Part shown: positions 7,859 through 16,811 of the stretch, in pieces
How the letters are laid out: each line of letters starts with the position of its first letter
How positions within the stretch are numbered: the first letter of the stretch is position 1
From: Blastococcus_B deserti
GTDB lineage: Bacteria > Actinomycetota > Actinomycetes > Mycobacteriales > Geodermatophilaceae
DNA: 64,000 bases
NCBI RefSeq assembly: GCF_042682525.1
Contig: NZ_JBHUHP010000001.1
Span: 620,001-684,000, forward strand
Reading direction: 5' to 3'
Made by a program: the position numbers and the translations under genes
Notes under the pieces: generated by a model
Told to the model about the DNA's origin: nothing
Seen by the model: the letters and a program-made list of their open reading frames with translations, nothing else
Databases searched by the model: none

Positions 7859-9150
7859 AGCCGCTCAAGGTCGCCCTGCTCGGCTGCGGAACCGTCGGCA
7901 GCGCCGTCCTGCGGCTGATCTCCGAGCAGGCCGACGACCTCACCGCCCGCGTCGGCCGGCCCGTGCAGGTGGTCGGGATCGCGGTGCGCCGCCCGGACCA
8001 CCACCCCGACGTCCCGGCGCACCTGCTCACCACCGACGCGGAGGCGCTGGTCACCCGCGACGACGTCGATCTCGTCGTCGAGGTCATCGGCGGCATCGAG
8101 CCCGCCCGGACCCTGCTCCTGGCCGCGTTCGAGGCCGGCAAGTCGGTGGTCAGCGCCAACAAGGCGCTGCTCGCCGACGACGGCCCGCAGCTGCACGCCG
8201 CCGCCGCGAAGGCCGGGGTCGACCTCTACTACGAGGCCGCGGTCGCCGGCGCGATCCCGCTGCTGCGCCCGCTGCGCGAGTCCCTCGCCGGCGACCAGCT
8301 GCGCCGGGTCGTGGGCATCGTGAACGGGACGACGAACTACATCCTGTCCCGCATGGCCGAGACCGGCGCCGGCTTCGCCGAGGCGCTCGCGGAGGCCACC
8401 GACCTCGGCTACGCCGAGGCCGATCCCACCGCCGACGTCGACGGGTTCGACGCGGCGGCCAAGGCCGCGATCCTCGCGTCCCTGGCCTTCCACACCCCGG
8501 TGGCGGCCGCCGACGTGTACCGCGAGGGCATCTCGGCGGTGTCGGCGACCGACGTCGCGCGCGCCGCCGAGATCGGCTGCACGGTCAAGCTGCTGGCGAT
8601 CTGCGAGCGCGTCGGCAACGGGAACGGGGACGGCGACTCGGTCGCGGTGCGGGTCCACCCGGCGATGATCCCGACGTCGCACCCGCTGGCATCGGTCGGC
8701 GGGGCGTTCAACGCCGTCTTCGTCGAGGCCGAGGCCGCCGGGCAGCTGATGTTCTACGGCCAGGGAGCGGGCGGCGAGCCGACCGCCAGCGCCGTCCTCG
8801 GTGACCTCGTCGCCGTCGCGCGCAACCGGCTGGCCGGGGCCTCCGGGCAGGGGCCGACGGGGTACGCCAACCTGGCCGTCCGGCCGATCGCCGACACCCC
8901 GACCCGCTACCACGTGAGCCTCGACGTGGCCGACAAGCCGGGTGTCCTCGCGACCGTCGCGCACGAGTTCGCCCGGCACGAGGTCAGCATCGCCACCGTC
9001 CGCCAGGACGGGCACGGTGACGCCGCGACGCTCGTCATCGTCACCCACAGCGCCCCCGACGCCGCGCTGTCTGCCACCATCGCCGCGCTGCGGGACATGC
9101 CCGCCGTCCGGGGCGTCACCAGCGTGCTGCGCGTGGAGGGGTTGTCATGA
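7855..9150 (+). CDS. hom: Homoserine dehydrogenase with C-terminal ACT domain
   Basis: Reduces aspartate semialdehyde to homoserine, the branch point to threonine and methionine. The Rossmann motif LLGCGTVGSAV starts at about residue 7, the catalytic region NGTTNYILSRM lies in the middle, and the signature ADPTADVDGFDAAAKAAILA follows. Residues from about 350 form an ACT domain (VSLDVADKPGVLATVAHEFA), the usual site of feedback control by threonine. Length 431. The GTG overlaps the lysA stop by four bases. Confidence 0.97.
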   Translation: MKPLKVALLGCGTVGSAVLRLISEQADDLTARVGRPVQVVGIAVRRPDHHPDVPAHLLTTDAEALVTRDDVDLVVEVIGGIEPARTLLLAAFEAGKSVVSANKALLADDGPQLHAAAAKAGVDLYYEAAVAGAIPLLRPLRESLAGDQLRRVVGIVNGTTNYILSRMAETGAGFAEALAEATDLGYAEADPTADVDGFDAAAKAAILASLAFHTPVAAADVYREGISAVSATDVARAAEIGCTVKLLAICERVGNGNGDGDSVAVRVHPAMIPTSHPLASVGGAFNAVFVEAEAAGQLMFYGQGAGGEPTASAVLGDLVAVARNRLAGASGQGPTGYANLAVRPIADTPTRYHVSLDVADKPGVLATVAHEFARHEVSIATVRQDGHGDAATLVIVTHSAPDAALSATIAALRDMPAVRGVTSVLRVEGLS

Positions 9151-10226
9151 GTGCAGGTGTCCGGGGAGTCGTCTCGCCGGGATGGCCCGGGCTCATCGAG
9201 GCCTACCGGTCGCGTCTGCCGGTCGGCGACGACACGCCGGTCGTGACGCTGCACGAGGGCGCCACCCCGCTGGTGCCCGCCCCGGAGCTGTCCCGCCGGA
9301 CGGGGTGCGAGGTCTACCTCAAGGTCGAGGGCGCCAACCCCACCGGCTCCTTCAAGGACCGCGGCATGACGATGGCGATCACCAAGGCCGTCGAGGAGGG
9401 GTCGAAGGCGGTCATCTGCGCCTCGACCGGGAACACCAGCGCGAGCGCCGCGGCCTACGCCGCCCGGGCCGGGATCACCTGTGCCGTGCTCGTGCCCCAG
9501 GGGAAGATCGCCATGGGCAAGCTGGCCCAGGCGCTGGTGCACGGGGCGCAATTGCTGCAGGTCGAGGGCAACTTCGACGACTGCCTGGCCCTGGCCAGCA
9601 AGCTCGCCATCGACTACCCGGTCAGCCTGGTCAACAGCGTCAACCAGTTCCGCATCGAGGGCCAGAAGACCGCGTCGTTCGAGATCGTCGACGTCCTGGG
9701 GGACTCTCCCGACATCCACTGCCTGCCGGTGGGCAACGCCGGCAACATCACCGCCTACTGGCAGGGCTACCGCGAGTACGCGGCCGACGGCACCGCCACC
9801 CGGACGCCGCGCATGTGGGGTTTCCAGGCAGCCGGCGCGGCGCCGATCGTGACCGGGAAGGTCGTGGAGCAGCCGAGCACGATCGCCACGGCGATCCGCA
9901 TCGGCAACCCGGCCTCCTGGACCAAGGCGCTCGCGGCCCGCGACGAGTCCGGCGGCCGCATCGACGCCGTGACCGACCGCGAGATCCTGGCCGCGTACCG
10001 GCTGCTGGCCCGCAGCGAGGCCGTCTTCGTCGAGCCGGCCTCGGCCGCGTCGGTCGCCGGCCTGCTCCAGGTGGCGGCCGCCGGTGAGCTGGAGCCGGGT
10101 CAGCGGGTGGTCTGCACGGTGACGGGCAACGGGCTCAAGGACCCGGAGTGGGCGATCTCCGGCGCCCCCGCGCCCATGACGGTCCCGGTCGACGCCGCCG
10201 CGGCCGCCGCCCAGCTCGGGCTATGA
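9147..10226 (+). CDS. thrC: Threonine synthase
   Basis: A PLP enzyme that converts O-phosphohomoserine to threonine. The PLP lysine sits in NPTGSFKDRGM (about residue 69), and the phosphate cup is PVGNAGNITAYW. Length 359 matches the short actinobacterial type. The ATG overlaps the hom stop (ATGA). With hom and thrB it completes threonine synthesis from aspartate semialdehyde. Confidence 0.97.
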   Translation: MSAGVRGVVSPGWPGLIEAYRSRLPVGDDTPVVTLHEGATPLVPAPELSRRTGCEVYLKVEGANPTGSFKDRGMTMAITKAVEEGSKAVICASTGNTSASAAAYAARAGITCAVLVPQGKIAMGKLAQALVHGAQLLQVEGNFDDCLALASKLAIDYPVSLVNSVNQFRIEGQKTASFEIVDVLGDSPDIHCLPVGNAGNITAYWQGYREYAADGTATRTPRMWGFQAAGAAPIVTGKVVEQPSTIATAIRIGNPASWTKALAARDESGGRIDAVTDREILAAYRLLARSEAVFVEPASAASVAGLLQVAAAGELEPGQRVVCTVTGNGLKDPEWAISGAPAPMTVPVDAAAAAAQLGL

Positions 10227-11251
10227 GCGCAGCGCGTCCCGCCCTCCGCTCGGCGAGCGACCTCCCGCTGCCCGCCACGGGGAGGCTCGCGGCGGGAGCC
10301 GGCGGAGGACCGGCCGCGGCGGTGCGGGTGCGCGTGCCGGCGACCAGCGCCAACCTGGGGCCGGCCTTCGACTGCGCCGGCCTGGCGCTGACCTGCCACG
10401 ACGTGCTGGAGTTCACCCCGGCCGGGACGGGTCTGGCGGTGGAGGTCTCCGGGATCGGCGCGGGTGAGCTGCCCGCCGACGAGTCGCACCTGGTCGTGCG
10501 CGCGTTCCGGGCGGCCTGCGACGAGCTGGGCTGGGCGCCCCCCGGACTCCGGGTGAGTGCGCACAACGGCATCCCGCAGGGGCGGGGGATGGGTTCCTCC
10601 GCCGCTGCGGTCGTCGCCGGGGTCGTCGGTGCGTGGGCGCTGTGTCCCGACGTCGGGGAGGTCGACCGCGACGCCGTCCTCCGGCTCACGACGGAACTCG
10701 AGGGGCATCCCGACAACGTCGCGCCGTGCCTGCTGGGTGGCGCGACGCTGTCCTGGATGACACCGCAGGGCGCCCGCGCGACGCGGCTGGAGGTCGACCC
10801 GTCCGTCGCCCCCGTCGTGCTCGTGCCGCCGGGCACGCTGTCCACGCACGTGGCCCGCGGGCTGCTGCCCGACGTCGTACCGCACGGCGACGCCGCCCAT
10901 GCCGCCGGCCGCGCGGCGCTGCTGGTCCAGGCGCTCACCCGGGAGCCCTCGCTCCTCCTGGACGCGACCGAGGACCGGCTGCACCAGCGGCAGCGCGGCG
11001 CGGCCATGCCGGAGTCCCTGGCCCTCGTCGACCGGCTCCGCGAGCAGGGCCTGCCGGCGGTCGTCTCCGGCGCCGGCCCCAGCGTGCTGGTCCTGGCGGT
11101 GGCGCCCGCCGGCTCGTCGTCCGTCCCGGCGGAGGCGGACCTGCAGGCGGTCCGCCGGGCCGCCCCGCCCGGGTGGACGGTGCTCCCGCTGGACGTGGAC
11201 GCCGATGGGGCGCGCGTGGGGCACGGGAACTCTCAGGTCTCGTCTCGGTAA
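10223..11251 (+). CDS. thrB: Homoserine kinase
   Basis: A GHMP-family kinase that phosphorylates homoserine. The N-terminal strand VRVPATSANLGPAFDCAGLA and the ATP loop IPQGRGMGSSAAAVVAG (about residues 116-132) are canonical, as is the C-terminal SGAGPSVLVLA. A 35-residue Ala/Gly-rich N-terminal extension precedes the fold. The ATG overlaps the thrC stop. It is the last gene of the coupled block; a small hairpin follows. Confidence 0.96.
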   Translation: MSAARPALRSASDLPLPATGRLAAGAGGGPAAAVRVRVPATSANLGPAFDCAGLALTCHDVLEFTPAGTGLAVEVSGIGAGELPADESHLVVRAFRAACDELGWAPPGLRVSAHNGIPQGRGMGSSAAAVVAGVVGAWALCPDVGEVDRDAVLRLTTELEGHPDNVAPCLLGGATLSWMTPQGARATRLEVDPSVAPVVLVPPGTLSTHVARGLLPDVVPHGDAAHAAGRAALLVQALTREPSLLLDATEDRLHQRQRGAAMPESLALVDRLREQGLPAVVSGAGPSVLVLAVAPAGSSSVPAEADLQAVRRAAPPGWTVLPLDVDADGARVGHGNSQVSSR

Positions 11252-11259
11252 CGAGGAAC

Positions 11260-11279
11260 ACACCGGTACCCACCGGTGT
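11260..11279 (+). terminator. Short hairpin after thrB
   Basis: ACACCGGT (11260-11267) pairs perfectly with ACCGGTGT (11272-11279) over a 4-base loop, starting 9 bases after the thrB stop. The stem is short, so this is only a candidate terminator. The rho promoter follows at once. Confidence 0.4.
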
Positions 11280-11307
11280 TGTCCAGGCCGTGAGCTGCGT
11301 CTAGGCT
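11279..11307 (+). promoter_or_regulatory. Predicted sigma-70 type promoter of rho
   Basis: TTGTCC (-35, 11279-11284) and TAGGCT (-10, 11302-11307) are separated by 17 bases. This leaves a 5' untranslated region of about 180 bases before the rho GTG. Long leaders are expected where rho controls its own transcription, but I see no attenuator structure I could name. Confidence 0.5.
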
Positions 11308-11496
11308 CACGGCGTAGCCGCCCACCTCGGGCGAGCCTCGCGCGAGGCCGAAGCAGACGATCTCTCTTCGCCGCAGATCCGCCTCGCAATTTCTCGACCC
11401 GTTCCCTCGTGCGTTCCCGCCTCCGGGCCGGACCTCCAGGGACCGGGAGACCCCTGCGCCGATAGGGCGCAGGTCACAGCAGGGAAGGACCTGTAC

Positions 11497-13629
11497 GTGA
11501 GTGAAACCACCGACCTCGCCGCGACCGGTACGCAGGACGCTGCCGGTGCGGCCGAGGCGACTGCCGCTTCTGGGACGACGGGGAGCACCCGTCGCCGCGG
11601 CAACGGACTGTCGGGGATGCTGCTGCCCGAGCTGCAGCGGCTCGCCGGCGAACTGGGCATCTCCGGTACCGGACGGATGCGCAAGAGCGACCTCGTCGCC
11701 GCCATCTCGGCGCGCCAGGTAGGGGCGGGTCCCGGAGCGGGCGACGCGCCCGCCACCGGCGCCCCGGCCCAGGGCCCGGGCGCTGCCGAAGGCGCCCCGG
11801 CGTCGCGCGGCATCGCCGCGTCCTCCGCTCCGCTCGAGGCTCCGGTCAGCGGTGGCGCGAACGGCGGCCCGCTGACCGGTGCCACCGAGCAGCGCCCCGA
11901 GGGCACCCGCCCGACCCGGTCCCGCCGCGGCGCGAGCCGCCCGGCCGGCTCCCCGTCGGTCGAGTCGCCGGCGGCCGACCGGGTCCCGGCCAACGATTCC
12001 GCAACCGAGACCGGCACCGAGACCCCGCCCACCGGCACCCCGCGCACCGACACCGCGCCCGCCGACACCGCGCCCGCCGACACCGTGCCCGCCGACACCG
12101 TGCCCGCCGACACCGTGCCCGCCGACACCGTGCCCGTCGACGGCGAGCAGCGCACCGAGGGCGACCGCCCCCAGCGGAACCGCGACCGCGGCGAGCGCAA
12201 CCGCACCCGCGGCGACCGCGACGGCAACCGTGACGGCGGTCCCCGCGACGCCAACCGCGACGGCAATCGCGGTCCCGACCGCGGTGACCGGCCGGACCGC
12301 GCCGACCGCGCCGGCCGGCCGGACAACCGCACCGACGGCCGGTCGACCAACGACCGCAACGACGAGGACGACGACGACTTCGAGGGCGGCCGCGGCCGCC
12401 GCGGGCGCCGTTACCGGGACCGCAACCGCCGCGGCGGCAACGGCGGGGGCCGCGACCGGTTCGACCAGGCCGAGCCGACCGTCAGCGAGGACGACGTCCT
12501 GCTGCCCGTCGCGGGCATCCTGGACGTGCTCGAGAACTACGCGTTCGTGCGGACGTCGGGTTACCTGACCGGCCCCAACGACGTCTACGTCTCGCTGTCG
12601 CAGGTGCGCCGCTACGGCCTGCGCCGCGGTGACGCCGTCACCGGCGCCGTCCGCCAGCCGCGCGACGGCGAGCGCAAGGACAAGTACAACGCACTGGTCC
12701 GCCTCGACACGGTGAACGGGCTGGAGCCCGAGCAGGCCAAGCAGCGCCCCGAGTTCACCAAGCTGACCCCGCTCTACCCGCAGCAGCGGCTGCGGCTGGA
12801 GACCGAGCCGCACCAGCTGACCACCCGGGTCATCGACCTGGTCATGCCGATCGGCAAGGGGCAGCGCGCGCTGATCGTCAGCCCGCCCAAGGCCGGCAAG
12901 ACGATGGTGCTGCAGGCGATCGCCAACGCGATCACCACGAACAACCCCGAGTGCCACCTCATGGTCGTCCTGGTCGACGAGCGGCCCGAGGAGGTCACCG
13001 ACATGCAGCGCTCGGTGAAGGGCGAGGTCATCGCCTCGACCTTCGACCGGCCGCCGTCGGACCACACGACCGTGGCCGAGCTCTCCATCGAGCGGGCCAA
13101 GCGCCTGGTCGAGATGGGCCACGACGTCGTCGTCCTGCTGGACTCGATCACCCGCCTGGGTCGCGCCTACAACCTGGCGGCCCCCGCCAGCGGGCGCATC
13201 CTCTCCGGTGGGGTCGACTCGACCGCGCTGTACCCGCCCAAGCGCTTCCTCGGCGCCGCCCGCAACATCGAGAACGGGGGCTCGCTCACGATCATCGCCT
13301 CGGCGCTGGTCGAGACCGGCTCCACGATGGACACGGTGATCTTCGAGGAGTTCAAGGGGACCGGTAACGCCGAGATCAAGCTCGACCGCCGGCTGGCGGA
13401 CAAGCGGGTCTTCCCGGCGGTCGACGTGAACGCGTCGGGCACCCGCAAGGAAGAGATCCTGATGAACGCCGACGAGCTGGCGATCGTCATCAAGCTGCGC
13501 CGGGTGCTCGCCGCGCTCGAGCCGCAGCAGGCGCTCGAGCTCCTGCTGGACAAGCTGAAGAAGACACGCAACAACGTCGAGTTCCTCATGCAGATCCAGA
13601 AGACGACGCTGGGCCCGGGCAACGACTGA
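11497..13629 (+). CDS. rho: Transcription termination factor Rho with long charged insertion
   Basis: Rho is a hexameric RNA-dependent ATPase that stops transcription. The N-terminal helical domain (MLLPELQRLAGELGISGTGR) is at residues 40-65. Residues of about 75-325 form a disordered insertion, first rich in Ala/Pro/Thr, then in Asp/Arg/Asn (DRDGNRDGG-type), as in other actinobacteria. The primary RNA-binding domain starts at about 337 (VAGILDVLENYAFVRTSGYL), and the P-loop SPPKAGKT is near 462. The C-terminus carries the normal helicase motor. The GTG start has GGGAAGGA upstream. The insertion contains a 15-bp tandem repeat. Confidence 0.97.
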   Translation: MSETTDLAATGTQDAAGAAEATAASGTTGSTRRRGNGLSGMLLPELQRLAGELGISGTGRMRKSDLVAAISARQVGAGPGAGDAPATGAPAQGPGAAEGAPASRGIAASSAPLEAPVSGGANGGPLTGATEQRPEGTRPTRSRRGASRPAGSPSVESPAADRVPANDSATETGTETPPTGTPRTDTAPADTAPADTVPADTVPADTVPADTVPVDGEQRTEGDRPQRNRDRGERNRTRGDRDGNRDGGPRDANRDGNRGPDRGDRPDRADRAGRPDNRTDGRSTNDRNDEDDDDFEGGRGRRGRRYRDRNRRGGNGGGRDRFDQAEPTVSEDDVLLPVAGILDVLENYAFVRTSGYLTGPNDVYVSLSQVRRYGLRRGDAVTGAVRQPRDGERKDKYNALVRLDTVNGLEPEQAKQRPEFTKLTPLYPQQRLRLETEPHQLTTRVIDLVMPIGKGQRALIVSPPKAGKTMVLQAIANAITTNNPECHLMVVLVDERPEEVTDMQRSVKGEVIASTFDRPPSDHTTVAELSIERAKRLVEMGHDVVVLLDSITRLGRAYNLAAPASGRILSGGVDSTALYPPKRFLGAARNIENGGSLTIIASALVETGSTMDTVIFEEFKGTGNAEIKLDRRLADKRVFPAVDVNASGTRKEEILMNADELAIVIKLRRVLAALEPQQALELLLDKLKKTRNNVEFLMQIQKTTLGPGND
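12049..12138 (+). repeat. Six 15-bp tandem repeats inside rho
   Basis: Six in-frame copies of GACACCGYGCCCGCC encode consecutive D-T-(A/V)-P-A pentapeptides in the disordered insertion. The first two carry C at the variable position, the next four T, and the last ends in GTC. Because the unit is a multiple of three, copy-number change would keep the frame. Confidence 0.9.
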
Positions 13630-13630
13630 G

Positions 13631-13690
13631 GAAGGACCCCCGTCCTCCCCACCCTTCGCACGCTCAGGGTGGGGCCCTGGACGGGGGCCG
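13631..13690 (+). terminator. AAGGACC hairpin repeat after rho
   Basis: Starts two bases after the rho stop with GAAGGACCCC. Two nested stems pair: CCCCCGTCC with GGACGGGGG, and CCCCACCCT with AGGGTGGGG around the loop TCGCACGCTC. A tail GTTCCAGCACCTCCCGGCC follows. It belongs to the repeat family seen after many stop codons in this window and probably terminates rho transcription. Confidence 0.75.
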
Positions 13691-13810
13691 TTCCAGCACC
13701 TCCCGGCCGATCTGGGAGACTGGTCGGCCGAGCCCCGCGGCGGCCGGAATATCGGCCGGCCGCCGGCGTTGCAGAACCCGAACGACAGCGAATTCCGCAG
13801 AAGAGGCGAT

Positions 13811-14041
13811 ATGAAGCCCGACATCCACCCGGCCTACAACGTCACCACCGTGACCTGTGGCTGCGGCAACACGTTCACCACCCGGAGCACGGCGCCGAAC
13901 GGTCACCTGACCGTCGAGACCTGCTCGGCCTGCCACCCCTTCTACACCGGCAAGCAGCGCATCCTGGACACCGGTGGCCGCGTCGCCCGCTTCGAGAAGC
14001 GGTTCGGCAAGCGCGCTGCCGGCGCTTCCGCCGACAAGTAG
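13811..14041 (+). CDS. rpmE: 50S ribosomal protein L31, zinc-binding type
   Basis: A 76-residue L31 protein, MKPDIHPAYNVTTVTCGCGN onward, with all four zinc cysteines: Cys16 and Cys18 (CGCGN) and Cys38 and Cys41 (CSACHPFYTGKQ). This is the 'C+' form that binds zinc, rather than the zinc-free paralogue made under zinc starvation. The ATG at 13811 matches the family start; an upstream in-frame ATG at 13769 would add non-conserved residues. Confidence 0.97.
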   Translation: MKPDIHPAYNVTTVTCGCGNTFTTRSTAPNGHLTVETCSACHPFYTGKQRILDTGGRVARFEKRFGKRAAGASADK

Positions 14042-14048
14042 CACGTCC

Positions 14049-14090
14049 GACGGCGCCCGCTCCCACCCTCGCGGTGGGGCGGGCGCCGTC
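14049..14090 (+). terminator. Terminator hairpin after rpmE
   Basis: GACGGCGCCCGC (14049-14060) pairs perfectly with GCGGGCGCCGTC (14079-14090), and an inner CCCAC/GTGGG extends the stem. It starts 8 bases after the rpmE stop. No strong T-run follows, as is usual in such genomes. Confidence 0.8.
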
Positions 14091-14158
14091 GTCATGTCCG
14101 GCTGCGGTCCTCCGGACCACGTGGCCGCATCGGCCTTCGATACCCGAGGTGACTCCCC

Positions 14159-15223
14159 ATGAGCGCCCCCGACCGGCTGTCGGTCCTGCTCGACGAGCAC
14201 GCCTCCCTCGAGCGCGAGCTCGCCGACCCCGCGGTGCACGCGGACCAGTCCCGCGCCCGCCGGCTGGGCCGCCGCTACGCCCAGCTGGCACCCCTGGTCG
14301 AGACCGCCCGAGCCCTGGACCAGGCGCGCGGCGACCTGTCGACCGCTCGCGAGCTGGCCGGCGAGGACGTCTCCTTCGCCGCCGAGGCGGCGAGCCTGGA
14401 ACGGCAGGTGGAAGAGCTCGGCGCCCGCCTGCGCGAGCAACTCCTGCCCCGTGACCCCGACGACGACAAGGACGTCATCCTCGAGATCAAGGCGGGGGAG
14501 GGCGGCGCCGAGTCGGCGCTGTTCGCCGGTGACCTGCTGCGCATGTACCTGCGCTACGCCGAGCGCCGCGGCTGGGCCACCGAGATCCTCGACGCCGTCG
14601 AGGCCGAGCTGGGCGGTTACAAGGACGTGGCGGTTGCGATCAAGTCGCGCACCGACGAGGGCATCTGGTCCCGGCTGAAGTTCGAGGGCGGGGTGCACCG
14701 CGTCCAGCGGGTGCCCGTCACCGAGTCGCAGGGCCGGATCCACACCTCGGCGGCGGGCGTCCTGGTGCTGCCCGAGGCCGAGGAGGTGGACGTCACCGTC
14801 GACCCGAACGACCTGCGCATCGACGTCTTCCGCTCGTCGGGCCCCGGGGGGCAGAGCGTGAACACCACCGACTCCGCCGTCCGGATCACCCACCTGCCCA
14901 GCGGCATCGTGGTCAGCTCGCAGAACGAGAAGAGCCAGCTGCAGAACCGGGAGTCGGCGCTGCGCGTGCTCCGGTCGCGGCTGCTGGCCGCCGCTCGCGA
15001 GGAGGCCGCGGCCGCCGCCAGCGATCAGCGGCGCAGCCAGGTGCGGACGATGGACCGCAGCGAGCGGGTGCGCACCTACAACTTCCCGGAGAACCGGATC
15101 GCCGACCACCGGGTGGGCTACAAGGCGCACAACCTCGACCAGGTGCTCGACGGCGACCTGGACGGCGTCATCGACGCCCTCGTCAGCGCGCACACCGCCG
15201 AGCAGCTGGCGGCCGGCTCCTGA
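14159..15223 (+). CDS. prfA: Peptide chain release factor 1
   Basis: RF1 recognises UAA and UAG and releases the finished protein. The stop-codon recognition region and the GGQ loop SSGPGGQSVNTTDSAVRITH (near residue 228) are typical. The RF1-specific C-terminus, YNFPENRIADHRVGYKAHNL, is present. Length 354. The next gene, prmC, methylates the Gln of this GGQ motif and starts inside the prfA stop codon. Confidence 0.97.
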   Translation: MSAPDRLSVLLDEHASLERELADPAVHADQSRARRLGRRYAQLAPLVETARALDQARGDLSTARELAGEDVSFAAEAASLERQVEELGARLREQLLPRDPDDDKDVILEIKAGEGGAESALFAGDLLRMYLRYAERRGWATEILDAVEAELGGYKDVAVAIKSRTDEGIWSRLKFEGGVHRVQRVPVTESQGRIHTSAAGVLVLPEAEEVDVTVDPNDLRIDVFRSSGPGGQSVNTTDSAVRITHLPSGIVVSSQNEKSQLQNRESALRVLRSRLLAAAREEAAAAASDQRRSQVRTMDRSERVRTYNFPENRIADHRVGYKAHNLDQVLDGDLDGVIDALVSAHTAEQLAAGS

Positions 15224-16080
15224 ACGTCCGGACGCTGCTCGGCGAGGCCGCACGCCGGCTGGCCGACGCCGGGGTCGAGTCGCCACGGGTGGACGCCGAG
15301 CTCCTCCTGGCCGCCGTCGTCGGCGTGCCCCGCAGCCGGCTGCTCGTGCTCGACGAGGTCACCGGCGACGACGCCGTCCGCTTCGAGGCGCTGCTGGCCC
15401 AGCGGGCCGACCGCGTGCCGCTGCAGCACCTCACGGGGCGCGCGCCCTTCCGGTTCCTCGAGCTGGCGGTCGGGCCCGGGGTCTTCGTCCCGCGGCCGGA
15501 GACGGAGCAGCTGGCCGGGTGGGCGATGGAGCGCCTGGCCGGCGCGCGGGAGCCCGTCGTCGTCGACCTGGGGGCCGGGTCCGGCGCCCTCGCCCTCTCC
15601 ATCGCGCACGAGCACCCCGGCGCGCGGGTGGTCGCCGTCGAGCGGGACGCCGGTGCGATCGAGTGGACGCGGCACAACGCCACCACCCGGGCCGCCGCCG
15701 GCGACACCCCGGTGCGGGTGGTCGGGGGCGACATGACCGACCCCGGGCTCCTGCGGGACCTGGACGGCGCCGTGGACCTCGTCGTCTCCAATCCGCCGTA
15801 CGTGCCCGACGGAGCCCGGGTTCCCCGCGAGGTCGCCGACCACGACCCGCCGCTGGCGCTGTGGGGCGGGCCCGACGGACTCGACGTGGTGCGCGGCCTG
15901 CTGGTCACCGCCGCCCGGCTGCTGCGTCCGGGCGGCTGGCTGGGCATCGAGCACGCCGATCAGCAGGGCGGCTCCCTGCCCGCGCTCGTCCGTGCGCACG
16001 GCGGCTTCGCCGACGTGGCCGACCATGCCGACCTCGCCGGTCGCCCCCGGTTCACCACCGCCCGGCGCGCCGACGGGTGA
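15220..16080 (+). CDS. prmC: Release factor glutamine methyltransferase, apparent CTG start
   Basis: PrmC (HemK) methylates the Gln in the GGQ motif of release factors using S-adenosylmethionine. The SAM site VVDLGAGSGALALSIA, the substrate motif VVSNPPYVPDG and the N-terminal region FRFLELAVGPGVFVPRPETE are all clear. The N-terminal helices (RTLLGEAARRLADAGVESPR) are conserved in the family but lie upstream of the first canonical start (GTG 15289). The only plausible start is CTG at 15220, giving CTGA, a 4-base overlap with the prfA stop like the ATGA/GTGA overlaps elsewhere here. That gives 286 residues. Confidence 0.9.
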   Translation: MNVRTLLGEAARRLADAGVESPRVDAELLLAAVVGVPRSRLLVLDEVTGDDAVRFEALLAQRADRVPLQHLTGRAPFRFLELAVGPGVFVPRPETEQLAGWAMERLAGAREPVVVDLGAGSGALALSIAHEHPGARVVAVERDAGAIEWTRHNATTRAAAGDTPVRVVGGDMTDPGLLRDLDGAVDLVVSNPPYVPDGARVPREVADHDPPLALWGGPDGLDVVRGLLVTAARLLRPGGWLGIEHADQQGGSLPALVRAHGGFADVADHADLAGRPRFTTARRADG

Positions 16081-16151
16081 CCGGGCCGGGTGTTCCGCCG
16101 GCCTGGACGGCCGCCACACGGCCGGGGAGCACGGCCGGCGCCGGAACGGGG

Positions 16152-16811
16152 GTGACAGACTCGCCCTCCGTGCCCGACGTCTTCGACTGCTCCGACCCCG
16201 CCGCCCGCGCCGCGGGCCTCGACGCCGCGGCCGCGGCCATCGCCCGCGGCGAGCTGGTGCTGCTGCCCACCGACACGGTCTACGGCGTCGCGGCCGACGC
16301 GTTCACGCCGGCCGCCGTCACCCGGCTGCTGGCCGCGAAGAACCGCGGCCGCACGATGCCCGTCCCGGTCCTGATCGGTGAGGCGTCCACCCTGGCCGGT
16401 CTGGTCGTCGACCTGCCGCCGGCCGCCCACGACCTGGCCCAGGCGTTCTGGCCCGGCGGGCTCACCCTGGTGCTCGAGCACGCGCCGTCCCTGGCCTGGG
16501 ACCTCGGCGACGCCGAGGGCACCGTGGCCGTGCGGCTCCCCGACGACGAGGTCGCCCGCGACCTGCTGCGCCGCACCGGGCCGCTCGCGGTCTCCAGCGC
16601 CAACCGCTCCGGCCGGCCGGCGGCGACGACGGCCGGGCAGGCCGTCGAGCAGCTCGGCGACCACGCGGCGGTCGTGCTCGACGGCGGTCCCCGGGAGGGC
16701 TTGGCGGCGAGCACCATGGTCGACTGCACCGGGCCGGTCCCGCGGGTGCTGCGGGTGGGTGCCCTGCCCGTGGACCGCCTCCGCGACGTGGTCTCCGACA
16801 TCGAGGACTGA
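16152..16811 (+). CDS. tsaC: L-threonylcarbamoyladenylate synthase (Sua5/YciO/YrdC family)
   Basis: Makes the threonylcarbamoyl-AMP used for the t6A modification of tRNAs that read ANN codons. The motif LLPTDTVYGVAADAF and the KNRGRTMPVPVLIGE segment bind the nucleotide, and SSANRSGRPA is also typical. It lacks the C-terminal Sua5 domain, so it is the short TsaC type (219 residues). The start is either GTG 16152 or GTG 16170; the first has more purines upstream. prmC-tsaC next to prfA is a standard bacterial order. Confidence 0.93.
   Translation: MTDSPSVPDVFDCSDPAARAAGLDAAAAAIARGELVLLPTDTVYGVAADAFTPAAVTRLLAAKNRGRTMPVPVLIGEASTLAGLVVDLPPAAHDLAQAFWPGGLTLVLEHAPSLAWDLGDAEGTVAVRLPDDEVARDLLRRTGPLAVSSANRSGRPAATTAGQAVEQLGDHAAVVLDGGPREGLAASTMVDCTGPVPRVLRVGALPVDRLRDVVSDIED

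Noticed and set aside
11233..13824. 863-residue open frame opposite rho
   Set aside because: Its repeated Val/Gly/Ala composition is the antisense of the rho insertion; no domain, and rho is certain.
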